Assembly (NCBI RefSeq): GCF_002893095.1
Contig: NZ_PKQQ01000006.1
Location: 124,001 to 188,000 of the forward strand
Direction of reading: 5' to 3'
DNA length: 64,000 nt
DNA from: Stenotrophomonas sp. VV52
GTDB taxonomy: Bacteria > Pseudomonadota > Gammaproteobacteria > Xanthomonadales > Xanthomonadaceae
Position 1 is the stretch's first letter, and each line of letters starts with the position of its first letter. A program made the position numbers and the translations under genes. Below the pieces are notes generated by a model. The model saw only the letters and a list, made by a program, of their open reading frames with translations. It did not search any database and was not told where the DNA came from. Positions 34,428 to 44,588 of the stretch are shown piece after piece.

Positions 34428-36560
34428 CTAGTCCCGTAGTGGGGTTGCCAGCAGGGGTTGCGCGCCGAGCGTGCCCAGCGCCTGGCGTGCGGCGCCCAGC
34501 TCCTCCAGCTGCAGTTCGCCCGGCGCCTTGCCGGTGACCTTGAACAGCACGTTGTTGCCGATCATCACCTGCGCTTCGTCCTGCAGCGAGAGCAGCCCGG
34601 TGGGGTGCGCATGCTTCTGTACCTGCAGGGTCACCACCGTTGAGGCGCCCTGCGGGCCATCGCCGGCGCCTGCCGCCGCGCTCACCGCGCGTCCCCGGTC
34701 GCCACTGGCCACCAGGAACGTCCGGCTGTAGACGACCTGCCCTTCCTGCAGGCCAGCCAGTTGCGCCGCGTCCACCGCCAGCGCCACGTACACGCGCCCC
34801 GCGTGCGGCGGAATGCGCGCCAGGCCGCGGTTGATCCGCGCCACTACCTGTTCGGAGTCGCGGAAGACCGGCTGCACGCTGCCGTACTGCAGGAAGTCAT
34901 CCATGGACCGCCGGCGCCAGGTGAGGTAACTGCGGATCGCGGCGCGCTGCAGCTGGCTCAGGCGCAGCCGATCGTTCTGGGCCACCGCGCTTTCGTACAC
35001 CTGCGCGGCCTCCAGGCTGGGCATGCCGCGGTACTCCACGTTGAACTCGGCCTGGGTCATGAACCGGTTTTCTTCCTTTGGGATGGCCTGGCGCATGTCG
35101 ACGATGTGGTGCGCGGGCTGGCCACGACGATGCAGGCGCGCAGCGCCGATGCCGCGCGGCAGGTAGACCGAAATACGCCGGGTGTGCTCGTCCACCTCGC
35201 GGATCCGCACCCGGAAGTAGCGCTCCCGGTAGCGCACGAAGTGGCGCAGGCGACCGCCCTTGAGGCTGATGTACCAGCCGGGGCGGCCGATGTCCGGCTG
35301 GAGGCCGCGTGCGCGCGCCTGCTGCGCGTCGAGTGCGCGCCCGTAATGCGCCTCCAGCGTGCCGGACAGCTCCGTGGAGAACTCCGGCAGCAGCGCGGCG
35401 CAGGCCTCTCCCGGCGCGCGGCGGCAGCGCAGCGTGCGCACCGGCGTGGGCGCCTTTTCACGCAGGTGGTAAACGCCGTCGCGCTTGACCAGCTCAAGGG
35501 TGCCGATGCGCAGCGACAGTGCCTCGCCGAGCGTGGCGGCGTAGTAGCGGCCGTCCACGCAGACCGCGTTGCCGGCGCGCCCGCTGACGGCGTCGTTGTA
35601 GTACAGGATGCCCTCCGGGCCAAGCAGGTCCAGCCGCAGCGTGGCGTGGTCCAGTGGTCGCTGCGCTTTCAGCTGCGCTGCCACCGTGTCGAACAGGGGA
35701 ATGGAGCTGTCGATGCGGGCAACGCGGGAGGTTGTGCCCTGCGGCGTCGTGACCCGCCTCCAGGTCCAGTCGCTGCTGTCGAACGCCACATCGACGTAGC
35801 CGGTGTCGTCCAGTACCTGCAGGCGTCCCTCGCTGATGCCCAGCGCACGCTCGCGGCCTTCGAACGGCACCAGGATGCGACCGTCGTGCAGTTCGGCGCT
35901 GGTCTGGCGGATGCCCACCTGGGGCGCGCGCGCGGGGCGAGGGTCCTCGACCGGGTCCGGATCCAGCCGGGCAGGGCCCGGCTCTACCAGGCCTCTTGCC
36001 CCACCGAGGGCAAGTGCGGCGTCGGTCAGTTCGGCGCGGTCCAATGGCTTGTGCTCGAGCGCGTCGGCGGTCAGGTCGAGCGCTTCTCCCGCCGTCTGCA
36101 GGGCGAACACCCCGCGCGCGCCTATGCCGGCCGCTTCGATGATGGTGGCGGCCGCATCGCCTGCCTGCAGCAGCGCACGCATGCCAGGACCCACGGGCGG
36201 CGCGCAGCGCACGCCTTCGTGGCGCTCCCAGGCGTTGCGGGCGTCGGTGAACAGTTCGCTGACCGGGCTGCGCAGGAGGCCCGCCACGGTGTGCAGTGCG
36301 CCCGGCATGCCGGAGGCGGGCGGTACGGGAATGCAGTTCGCCGACTGCAACGGATGGGCCGACACCGCAGGTGGGCGACCGGTTGTGGTCGGCATGCCGG
36401 TGGCATTGGTGATCGACAGCACCGCTGCCAATGCCTGCACCGGGGTTTCAACCCGACGAATGGCGCGGGTGTCCAGCGGATGGGGCGTCGGGGCGAAAAC
36501 AGGGCGACCGGCATGGTGGCGACCGGTCGCGTGCCGGTGCTCGGCAGCGGAAGTGGGCAT
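34428..36560 (-). CDS. large protein with degenerate ADP-ribosyltransferase-like C-terminus (toxin- or effector-like)
   Basis: From the ATG at 36560 the product has 710 residues; a TTG at 36617 would add 19. There is no signal peptide. The first 190 residues are low-complexity and rich in Pro, Ala and Thr. The middle (about 210-500) is beta-rich with repeated RYYAATLGEALSLR and RERYFRVRIREVDEHTRR-like strands, as in large bacterial effectors. The C-terminal 170 residues resemble the ARTC fold: AAIRSYL, GRVYVALAVD (Arg strand), YSRTFLVAS (STS-like) and EAQVMIGNNVLFKVTG (usual ExE). The catalytic second Glu reads Gln, so activity is doubtful. A REP element lies in frame inside the gene. No exact family recognised; function is inference. 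Confidence 0.6.
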   Translation of the reverse strand: MPTSAAEHRHATGRHHAGRPVFAPTPHPLDTRAIRRVETPVQALAAVLSITNATGMPTTTGRPPAVSAHPLQSANCIPVPPASGMPGALHTVAGLLRSPVSELFTDARNAWERHEGVRCAPPVGPGMRALLQAGDAAATIIEAAGIGARGVFALQTAGEALDLTADALEHKPLDRAELTDAALALGGARGLVEPGPARLDPDPVEDPRPARAPQVGIRQTSAELHDGRILVPFEGRERALGISEGRLQVLDDTGYVDVAFDSSDWTWRRVTTPQGTTSRVARIDSSIPLFDTVAAQLKAQRPLDHATLRLDLLGPEGILYYNDAVSGRAGNAVCVDGRYYAATLGEALSLRIGTLELVKRDGVYHLREKAPTPVRTLRCRRAPGEACAALLPEFSTELSGTLEAHYGRALDAQQARARGLQPDIGRPGWYISLKGGRLRHFVRYRERYFRVRIREVDEHTRRISVYLPRGIGAARLHRRGQPAHHIVDMRQAIPKEENRFMTQAEFNVEYRGMPSLEAAQVYESAVAQNDRLRLSQLQRAAIRSYLTWRRRSMDDFLQYGSVQPVFRDSEQVVARINRGLARIPPHAGRVYVALAVDAAQLAGLQEGQVVYSRTFLVASGDRGRAVSAAAGAGDGPQGASTVVTLQVQKHAHPTGLLSLQDEAQVMIGNNVLFKVTGKAPGELQLEELGAARQALGTLGAQPLLATPLRD
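35963..35988 (-). repeat. REP/SMAG-like element inside a coding sequence
   Basis: On the minus strand GGTAGAGCCGGGC, two to three loop bases, and GCCCGGCT. The element opens with GTAG and is read in frame as Leu-Val-Glu-Pro-Gly-Pro-Ala-Arg-Leu in the ART-like protein, between its disordered N-terminus and the beta-rich region. Confidence 0.65.
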
Positions 36561-36728
36561 GGGCAGCTCGATGGAAGGGCGTGCCCGATGAAATCGAAGC
36601 CGCGCGCTTCTGTCCAAGCGACGCTGCCTACCTCAATCGCAGAATCGATAGATGCCGTGAATCATCGTGACGCAATCGGCACGATCAGCGCATGATCGGA
36701 CCCGGCTGGCTGTGCCGGATCCGTATCG

Positions 36729-37115
36729 TCAGCGGGCGGCGTCGGCCGCAGTGACCTCGGCCGCGGTGACCTGGGTGTCCTTGACCGGTGCCACGCCGAG
36801 CGACGAGGTCGGGTCGACGATCACCATGGTTTCGGTGGAGCCGTCCGGCCAGACCACCTGGAAGGTGCTGCCGGCCGGCAGCGAGGCGAACGGCATGCCG
36901 CTCTGCGCGCGGTACACCGCCGCGACCTGGCTGGCACCGGCCCGGCGCACGTCTTCCTGCGCCTTCACCGAGGTGAGCGTTACCTTGGACAACTTCCGGT
37001 AGCGGTCATCGTAGGTATCGATCATCACCAGCCCGACCGCACCGGCCGAGTAGGCCACGAACAGCGCCACCCAGAACCAGAATTTTGCACCATGCAGGAA
37101 TCGACGGTAATTCAT
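36729..37115 (-). CDS. hypothetical membrane-anchored protein, 128 residues
   Basis: One N-terminal membrane helix is visible (residues 10-32, AKFWFWVALFVAYSAGAVGLVMI). A small extracytoplasmic domain follows with a charged segment (DTYDDRYRKLSKVTLTSVKAQEDVRRAG) and a beta strand region with VVWPDGSTETMVIVDPTSSLG. I do not recognise the family. It starts inside the stop codon of the 319-residue gene (ATGA) and lies upstream of the ART-like gene on the same strand, with 168 bases between. A weak GC hairpin at about 36697-36722 follows it. Confidence 0.65.
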   Translation of the reverse strand: MNYRRFLHGAKFWFWVALFVAYSAGAVGLVMIDTYDDRYRKLSKVTLTSVKAQEDVRRAGASQVAAVYRAQSGMPFASLPAGSTFQVVWPDGSTETMVIVDPTSSLGVAPVKDTQVTAAEVTAADAAR

Positions 37116-38071
37116 GCGCGGCCACTCCGCTTGATCAACTGTTCAACCAACGTCTTCATTTTTCCCGCACCTTGCCGCGATACCGCGGCGTCATACACGA
37201 ATGTGGAAAAGTCCTGCCCACCGTCCTGCGAACAGATCCCTCCATTCGCACAGAAATTGTTCATCAGCACACTGTCCGGCCCGCAGGCCATGCCCAATTC
37301 GCACGCGGCAAGACGCCACGCCAGTTCGCTGAACTGATCGCCCGCCACCAGGCCCTGCAGCGCGGCGTCGCCACTGGCGCGCTGGCCCATGGCCGTGGAA
37401 ATGGCCATGTACGCTTCCGGATCGCGCGATTCCATCACCCGCTCGACCAGGTTGCGGCGGTATTCGGGACCGTCCTTCAACGGCTGGCCGTCGGCGAACA
37501 GCGCCGCTTCGGCGGCCAGGTTGCCGGCGCGTGCGGCCAGCGTGCGCTGGGTCAGGATCAGGCTGCGCCCCAGCCCGTCGCTGGACACGAACCCGGCACA
37601 GCGCCGTGCGACGCGTTCGCGTGCCTGCACCATCGGTGCCGACGCGCTCATGCCCATGCCGGTCAGCAGGGTATTGTCGAGCTGGTAGCCGCCCGGATCC
37701 ATCGCATAGATGGCGCAGTAGTCGTACACGCGGCTGACCATCCAGCCGGCCTCGGCATTGCCGTTGCCCGCCTGCAGGCGCAGGCGCTGCGCATAGGCGA
37801 ACAGGTCGGTGTCGCCTTCGATATCGGCGCGGATGTCCAGCGGCAATCCCGACGGCACCGCAGCGCTGCGTTCGCTGGCCAGCAACTGGCGCGCCAGCTG
37901 CCGGGCCTGCAGCGGCATCGTCGCGCCACTGGCGGCCGGCACTTCATCCGCCGCCGTGGCCGGCGCGTCCAGATGCAGCGCACGGCCGCCCGCGCGATAC
38001 CCCACCACGCCCAGCAAGGCCAGGGCCGGTACCACCAGCAGCCAGGTTTTGAGGGTGGGCACGAGGGCCAT
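37112..38071 (-). CDS. hypothetical envelope protein with Cys-rich C-terminus, 319 residues
   Basis: An N-terminal hydrophobic segment (residues 8-25, TWLLVVPALALLGVVGY) anchors or exports the protein. The middle is alpha-helical and Ala/Arg-rich. Cysteines cluster in VYDYCAIYA, VARRCAGF and AACELGMACGPDSVLMNNFCANGGICSQ, suggesting disulfides outside the cytoplasm. I recall similar C-termini in other Xanthomonadaceae proteins of unknown function but cannot name a family. It is coupled by four bases to the 128-residue gene. Confidence 0.68.
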   Translation of the reverse strand: MALVPTLKTWLLVVPALALLGVVGYRAGGRALHLDAPATAADEVPAASGATMPLQARQLARQLLASERSAAVPSGLPLDIRADIEGDTDLFAYAQRLRLQAGNGNAEAGWMVSRVYDYCAIYAMDPGGYQLDNTLLTGMGMSASAPMVQARERVARRCAGFVSSDGLGRSLILTQRTLAARAGNLAAEAALFADGQPLKDGPEYRRNLVERVMESRDPEAYMAISTAMGQRASGDAALQGLVAGDQFSELAWRLAACELGMACGPDSVLMNNFCANGGICSQDGGQDFSTFVYDAAVSRQGAGKMKTLVEQLIKRSGRA

Positions 38072-38242
38072 TCAGGGGAACCGGTTCGCGGAACACACGC
38101 CGCAGGCTGCGGAGTTTAGCAATGACGCTTCCCGCTGTCTGAACACGGCATCCCATTGATTCTCAAGCCGGCGGGAGACCGAAGCTGCCGTCGCCCGGCG
38201 CAATGGTCTAGCATTCACCGTTTTCCGCAGGTTGTTACCGAC

Positions 38243-39163
38243 ATGCCGTTCCTGGAACTCACCCTCCATTGCACCGAAGCCACCCAGCCCCGCTACGAGA
38301 ACGCGCTGGACGACGTCGGCGCGCTGGCGGTGACCCTGCTCGACGCCGATGCCGATACCAGCAACGAGCGCGCCATCCTGGAGCCCGGCGTGGGCGAAAC
38401 GCCGCTGTGGAACGACCTGGTGCTGAGCGCCCTGTTTCCGTCCGACACCAATGCGCTGGCGCTGCTGGCCGCACTGGAAGCGTTCGACCCGGGCCTGGAA
38501 TGGAATACCGCCAGTTTCCGCGCGGTGCAGGACGAGGACTGGGAACGTGCCTGGCTCGACCAGTTCCAGCCGATGGCGTTCGGCGAGCGCACCTGGATCG
38601 TGCCGTGGAACCATGAACTGCCGGACGCCGCGCAGGCTGCCGACGCGGCCGTGGTGCGCCTGGACCCGGGCCTGGCGTTCGGTTCGGGCACGCACCCCAC
38701 CACCGCGCTGTGCCTGCGCTGGCTGGACGGTCTGGCCGCCGAGGGCGCGCTGGCCGGGCAGACCGTGCTGGACTTCGGCTGCGGCTCGGGAATCCTGGCG
38801 CTGGCCGCACTCAAGCTCGGCGCCGCCCGCGCGGTGGGCGTGGACAATGACCCGCAGGCGGTGATCGCGACCGGCGACAATGCCGAACGCAACGGCCTGC
38901 AGGACCAGGTGCAGGTCTTCCTGCCCTCCGACGAACCCCAGGCGACCTACCCGGTGGTGGTGGCGAACATCCTGGCCTCGGCACTGGACGCGCTGGCCGA
39001 CGTGCTGGCCGCGCGCGTGGCACCGGCTGGCCGGATCGCGCTGTCGGGCATCCTGCACGGACAGGAAGACGAACTGCTGGTGCGTTATGCGCCGTGGTTC
39101 GAGCAGCTTGAAGTGGCCCAGGACGGCGACTGGATGCGCATCACCGGCGTCCGTCGTGCTTGA
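38243..39163 (+). CDS. prmA: ribosomal protein L11 methyltransferase
   Basis: The 306-residue enzyme trimethylates ribosomal protein L11. The N-terminal substrate-binding domain ([31 protein letters not shown]) is followed by the [23 protein letters not shown] segment and the SAM-binding motif [20 protein letters not shown] near residue 174. NILASAL is the family NxxA motif. It is followed, 29 bases after its stop, by the DUF3426 gene, then fis. prmA upstream of fis is partly conserved in the gammaproteobacteria. Confidence 0.97.
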   Translation: MPFLELTLHCTEATQPRYENALDDVGALAVTLLDADADTSNERAILEPGVGETPLWNDLVLSALFPSDTNALALLAALEAFDPGLEWNTASFRAVQDEDWERAWLDQFQPMAFGERTWIVPWNHELPDAAQAADAAVVRLDPGLAFGSGTHPTTALCLRWLDGLAAEGALAGQTVLDFGCGSGILALAALKLGAARAVGVDNDPQAVIATGDNAERNGLQDQVQVFLPSDEPQATYPVVVANILASALDALADVLAARVAPAGRIALSGILHGQEDELLVRYAPWFEQLEVAQDGDWMRITGVRRA

Positions 39164-39192
39164 ATGAGGCACCTTCGCCCGGCGCTGACCCG

Positions 39193-40417
<1,225 letters not shown>

Positions 40418-40441
40418 TGCCCGGGGGTGGTCGGGACGGCC

Positions 40442-40447
40442 TACAAT
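40442..40447 (+). promoter_or_regulatory. candidate -10 element TACAAT of purH
   Basis: TACAAT lies 32 bases before the purH ATG. No good -35 is seen, and no PUR-box-like palindrome was noticed. Confidence 0.35.
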
Positions 40448-40479
40448 ATGGGCCCGCTCCGCTTCGATCTCCTGCCCCC

Positions 40480-42063
40480 ATGAGTTCCGATCTGCTGCCC
40501 GTGCGCCGGGCCCTGCTTTCCGTTTCCGACAAGACCGGCCTGCTTGACCTGGCCCGTGCGCTGGTTGCGCGCAACGTCGAACTGCTTTCCACCGGCGGCA
40601 CCGCCAAGGCGATCCGCGACGCGGGCTTGCCGGTCAAGGACGTGGCCGACGTCACCGGCTTCCCGGAAATGATGGACGGCCGGGTCAAGACCCTGCACCC
40701 GCTGGTACACGGTGGCCTGCTCGGCCGCGCCGGCCAGGACGAAGCGGTGATGGCCGAACACGGCATCGCGCCGATCGACCTGCTGGTGCTGAACCTGTAT
40801 CCGTTCGAGAGCGTCACCGCCAACGCGGACTGCTCGCTGGCCGATGCGGTGGAGAACATCGACATCGGCGGCCCGGCCATGCTGCGTTCGGCCGCCAAGA
40901 ACTTCGCGCGCGTCGCGGTAGCCACCGACCCGTCGCAGTATGCGGAACTGCTGGCCGAGCTCGATGCGAATGATGGCAAGCTCTCGGCCGCCAAGCGCTT
41001 CGCGTTCTCGGTAGCCGCGTTCAACCGCGTGGCCCAGTACGACGCGGCGATCAGCAATTACCTGTCGGCCGTCACCGCGACCGACGCGGCCGTGCCGCTG
41101 CGCACCGAGTTCCCGGCGCAGATGAACTCCAGCTTCGTGAAGGTCATGGACCTGCGCTACGGCGAAAACCCGCATCAGACCGGCGCGTTCTACCGGGACC
41201 TGTACCCGGTGCCGGGCACGCTGGCCACGTTCCAGCAGCTGCAGGGCAAGGAACTGAGCTACAACAACCTGGCCGACGCCGACGCGGCGTGGGAATGCGT
41301 GCGGCAGTTCGACGCGCCGGCCTGCGTCATCGTCAAGCACGCCAACCCGTGCGGCGTGGCCGTGGGCGCCGGCAACGGCGATGCCTATGAACTGGCCTAT
41401 GCGACCGACCCGACCAGCGCGTTCGGCGGCATCATCGCCTTCAACAAGCCGCTGGATGCAGCCACGGCCAAGGTGATCCTGGACCGCCAGTTCGTTGAAG
41501 TGCTGATCGCGCCGGACTACGAGCCGGCCGCACTGGAATACGCGCAGAAGAAGGCCAACGTGCGCGTGCTGCGCATTCCGCACGGCGACGGCCGCAACAA
41601 CTACGACACCAAGCGCATCGGTTCGGGCCTGCTGGTGCAGAGCGCCGACAACCGCGGCATGAGCCGCGACGAGCTCACCGTGGTCAGCAAGGTGGCGCCG
41701 ACCGACAAGCAGTTCGCTGACCTGCTGTTCGCCTGGAACGTGGCCAAGTTCGTGAAGTCCAATGCCATCGTGTACGCAAAGGACAACCGCACCATCGGCG
41801 TTGGTGCCGGCCAGATGAGCCGCGTGTACTCGGCGCGCATCGCCGGCATCAAGGCGGCCGATGCGAACCTGGTGGTGGAAGGTTCGGTGATGGCGTCGGA
41901 TGCCTTCTTCCCGTTCCGCGACGGCATCGACGCTGCTGCCGCAGCCGGCATCAAGGCGGTGATCCAGCCGGGCGGTTCGATGCGCGACGCCGAAGTCATC
42001 GCGGCAGCCGACGAACACGGGCTGGCGATGGTGTTCACCGGCGTGCGCCACTTCCGTCATTGA
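40480..42063 (+). CDS. purH: bifunctional AICAR transformylase / IMP cyclohydrolase
   Basis: The 527-residue enzyme does the last two steps of IMP synthesis. The N-terminal IMP cyclohydrolase domain (about 1-200) shows [30 protein letters not shown] and NLYPFE. The AICAR transformylase domain shows [26 protein letters not shown] with the catalytic Lys/His, [11 protein letters not shown] and IQPGGSMRD. purD follows after 28 bases, the common purHD pair. Confidence 0.98.
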   Translation: MSSDLLPVRRALLSVSDKTGLLDLARALVARNVELLSTGGTAKAIRDAGLPVKDVADVTGFPEMMDGRVKTLHPLVHGGLLGRAGQDEAVMAEHGIAPIDLLVLNLYPFESVTANADCSLADAVENIDIGGPAMLRSAAKNFARVAVATDPSQYAELLAELDANDGKLSAAKRFAFSVAAFNRVAQYDAAISNYLSAVTATDAAVPLRTEFPAQMNSSFVKVMDLRYGENPHQTGAFYRDLYPVPGTLATFQQLQGKELSYNNLADADAAWECVRQFDAPACVIVKHANPCGVAVGAGNGDAYELAYATDPTSAFGGIIAFNKPLDAATAKVILDRQFVEVLIAPDYEPAALEYAQKKANVRVLRIPHGDGRNNYDTKRIGSGLLVQSADNRGMSRDELTVVSKVAPTDKQFADLLFAWNVAKFVKSNAIVYAKDNRTIGVGAGQMSRVYSARIAGIKAADANLVVEGSVMASDAFFPFRDGIDAAAAAGIKAVIQPGGSMRDAEVIAAADEHGLAMVFTGVRHFRH

Positions 42064-42091
42064 TTCTCCCCCTTCTGCTGCGAGAACTGCC

Positions 42092-43378
42092 TTGAAAATC
42101 CTCGTCATCGGCTCCGGCGGCCGTGAACATGCATTGGCCTGGAAGCTGGCCCAGTCTCCCCGTGTCAGTGAAGTGCTGGTGGCGCCTGGCAATGCGGGCA
42201 CCGCGAACGAACCCAAGTGCCGCAACATCGCGATCAAGGTCACCGATCTGGATGGCCTGCTCGAGCTGGTGAAAGCAGAAGGCATTGAACTGACCGTGGT
42301 AGGTCCGGAAGTACCGCTGGTGGCGGGCGTGGTGGATCGCTTCCGCGCTGCCGGGCACCGCATCTTCGGGCCGACCGCCGCCGCCGCGCAGCTGGAGGGC
42401 AGCAAGGCCTACGCCAAGGACTTCCTGGCCCGGCACAACATCCCCACCGCGTTCTATGCGGTGCACACCGAGGTGGACGCGGCGCTGGCCTACCTCCGCG
42501 AAAAGGGCGCGCCGATCGTGGTCAAGGCCGATGGCCTAGCCGCCGGCAAGGGCGTGATCGTGGCGATGACCCAGCAGGAAGCCGAAGACGCGGTGCGCGA
42601 CATGCTGTCGGGCAACGCTTTCGGCGACGCCGGCGCACGCGTGGTGATCGAGGAATTCCTCGAGGGCGAGGAAGCCAGCTTCATCTCGATGGTCGATGGC
42701 ACCACCGCGCTGCCGATGGCGACCTCGCAGGATCACAAGCGCGTCGGCAATGGCGACACCGGCCCCAACACCGGCGGCATGGGCGCGTACTCGCCGGCAC
42801 CGGTGGTGACCGACGAGGTGCATGCGCGCGTGATGCGCGAGGTGGTCAATCCCACCGTGCAGGGCATGATCGCCGATGGCATTCCGTTTACCGGGTTCCT
42901 CTATGCGGGCCTGATGATCGACGCCAGCGGCGCGCCGAAGGTCATCGAGTTCAACGTGCGCTTCGGCGACCCGGAAACCCAGCCGGTGATGCTGCGCCTG
43001 CAGTCGGACCTGGTGGAACTGGTCGAAGCGGCCATCGACGTGCGCCTGCATGAGGTGGAAGCGCAGTGGGACGCGCGCCCGTCGCTGGGCGTGGTGATGG
43101 CGGCCTCGCCCTACCCCGAAGCGCCGATCACCGGCGATGTCATCCACGGGTTGGACCAGGTCCCGTCCACCGCCAAGGTGTTCCATGCCGGCACCACGCT
43201 GGATGCGCAGGGCCAGGTGCTCAGCGCCGGCGGCCGCGTGCTGTGCGTGGCGGCGCTGGGCGACAGCGTGGGCGATGCACAGGCCAATGCGTATGCAGGC
43301 GTGGCGAAGATCACGTGGGACCACGAGTTCCATCGCGATGACATCGGCTGGCGTGCAATTGCGCGCGAGCAGGCCTGA
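42092..43378 (+). CDS. purD: phosphoribosylamine-glycine ligase
   Basis: The 428-residue ATP-grasp enzyme makes glycinamide ribonucleotide. The start is a TTG at 42092 (MKILVIGSGGREHALAWKLAQS), with no better codon near. Further motifs are GPTAAAAQLEGSKAYAKDFL, GLAAGKGVIVA near residue 150, NTGGMGAYSPAP and IEFNVRFGDPETQP. It ends just before a bidirectional terminator shared with rpoH. Confidence 0.97.
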   Translation: MKILVIGSGGREHALAWKLAQSPRVSEVLVAPGNAGTANEPKCRNIAIKVTDLDGLLELVKAEGIELTVVGPEVPLVAGVVDRFRAAGHRIFGPTAAAAQLEGSKAYAKDFLARHNIPTAFYAVHTEVDAALAYLREKGAPIVVKADGLAAGKGVIVAMTQQEAEDAVRDMLSGNAFGDAGARVVIEEFLEGEEASFISMVDGTTALPMATSQDHKRVGNGDTGPNTGGMGAYSPAPVVTDEVHARVMREVVNPTVQGMIADGIPFTGFLYAGLMIDASGAPKVIEFNVRFGDPETQPVMLRLQSDLVELVEAAIDVRLHEVEAQWDARPSLGVVMAASPYPEAPITGDVIHGLDQVPSTAKVFHAGTTLDAQGQVLSAGGRVLCVAALGDSVGDAQANAYAGVAKITWDHEFHRDDIGWRAIAREQA

Positions 43379-43399
43379 CCCTGCGATCGAACAGACAAC

Positions 43400-43424
43400 A
43401 AAAAACCCGGCATTGCCGGGTTTT
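43400..43424. terminator. bidirectional terminator between purD and rpoH
   Basis: AAAAAACCCGGC, ATT, GCCGGGTTTT: a 6-bp GC stem flanked by A and T runs on both sides, placed between two convergent genes. Confidence 0.85.
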
Positions 43425-43447
43425 CTGTTTCGTGCGTTGAACCTGCA

Positions 43448-44323
<876 letters not shown>

Positions 44324-44334
44324 AGGTTGGCATT

Positions 44335-44361
44335 TTAGCAGTCACGGAATTGGACTGCTAA
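44335..44361 (-). promoter_or_regulatory. CIRCE-like perfect inverted repeat upstream of rpoH
   Basis: TTAGCAGTC-N9-GACTGCTAA: both halves are perfectly complementary and the spacer is exactly 9 bases, as in CIRCE (TTAGCACTC-N9-GAGTGCTAA), with one base changed symmetrically in each half. The GCAGTC variant also occurs in the distal half of the groES site. The rest of the gap 44362-44588 holds an AT-rich stretch (about 44465-44510) that may contain the rpoH promoter, and no gene. Confidence 0.6.
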
Positions 44362-44588
44362 GGGGTGGAAAAGTTCCAGCGTCTCACTGATGAAACGATG
44401 GATCGGATCACCCCTCTAACCTACAGGGAAATGGTGACACTGGCGAGTGGTCAGGTGTCGCCAACATTTCCTTTGTATTCAATGATATAGGGCCAAATAC
44501 GTCATCACGGCGTGGTTTGGGCCGCACAATCCCACGTCCCGCTGCCCGTTCAGCTTGAAAACGTTGCCACCGGTTCAGCCCTGGACCC

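Noticed and set aside
36561..36728. Type III secretion promoter (PIP box TTCGC-N15-TTCGC) before the effector-like gene
   Set aside because: I looked for the motif on the minus strand and did not find it.
44335..44361. Canonical CIRCE at rpoH
   Set aside because: Geometry is exact but one base in each half differs from consensus, so I call it CIRCE-like only.
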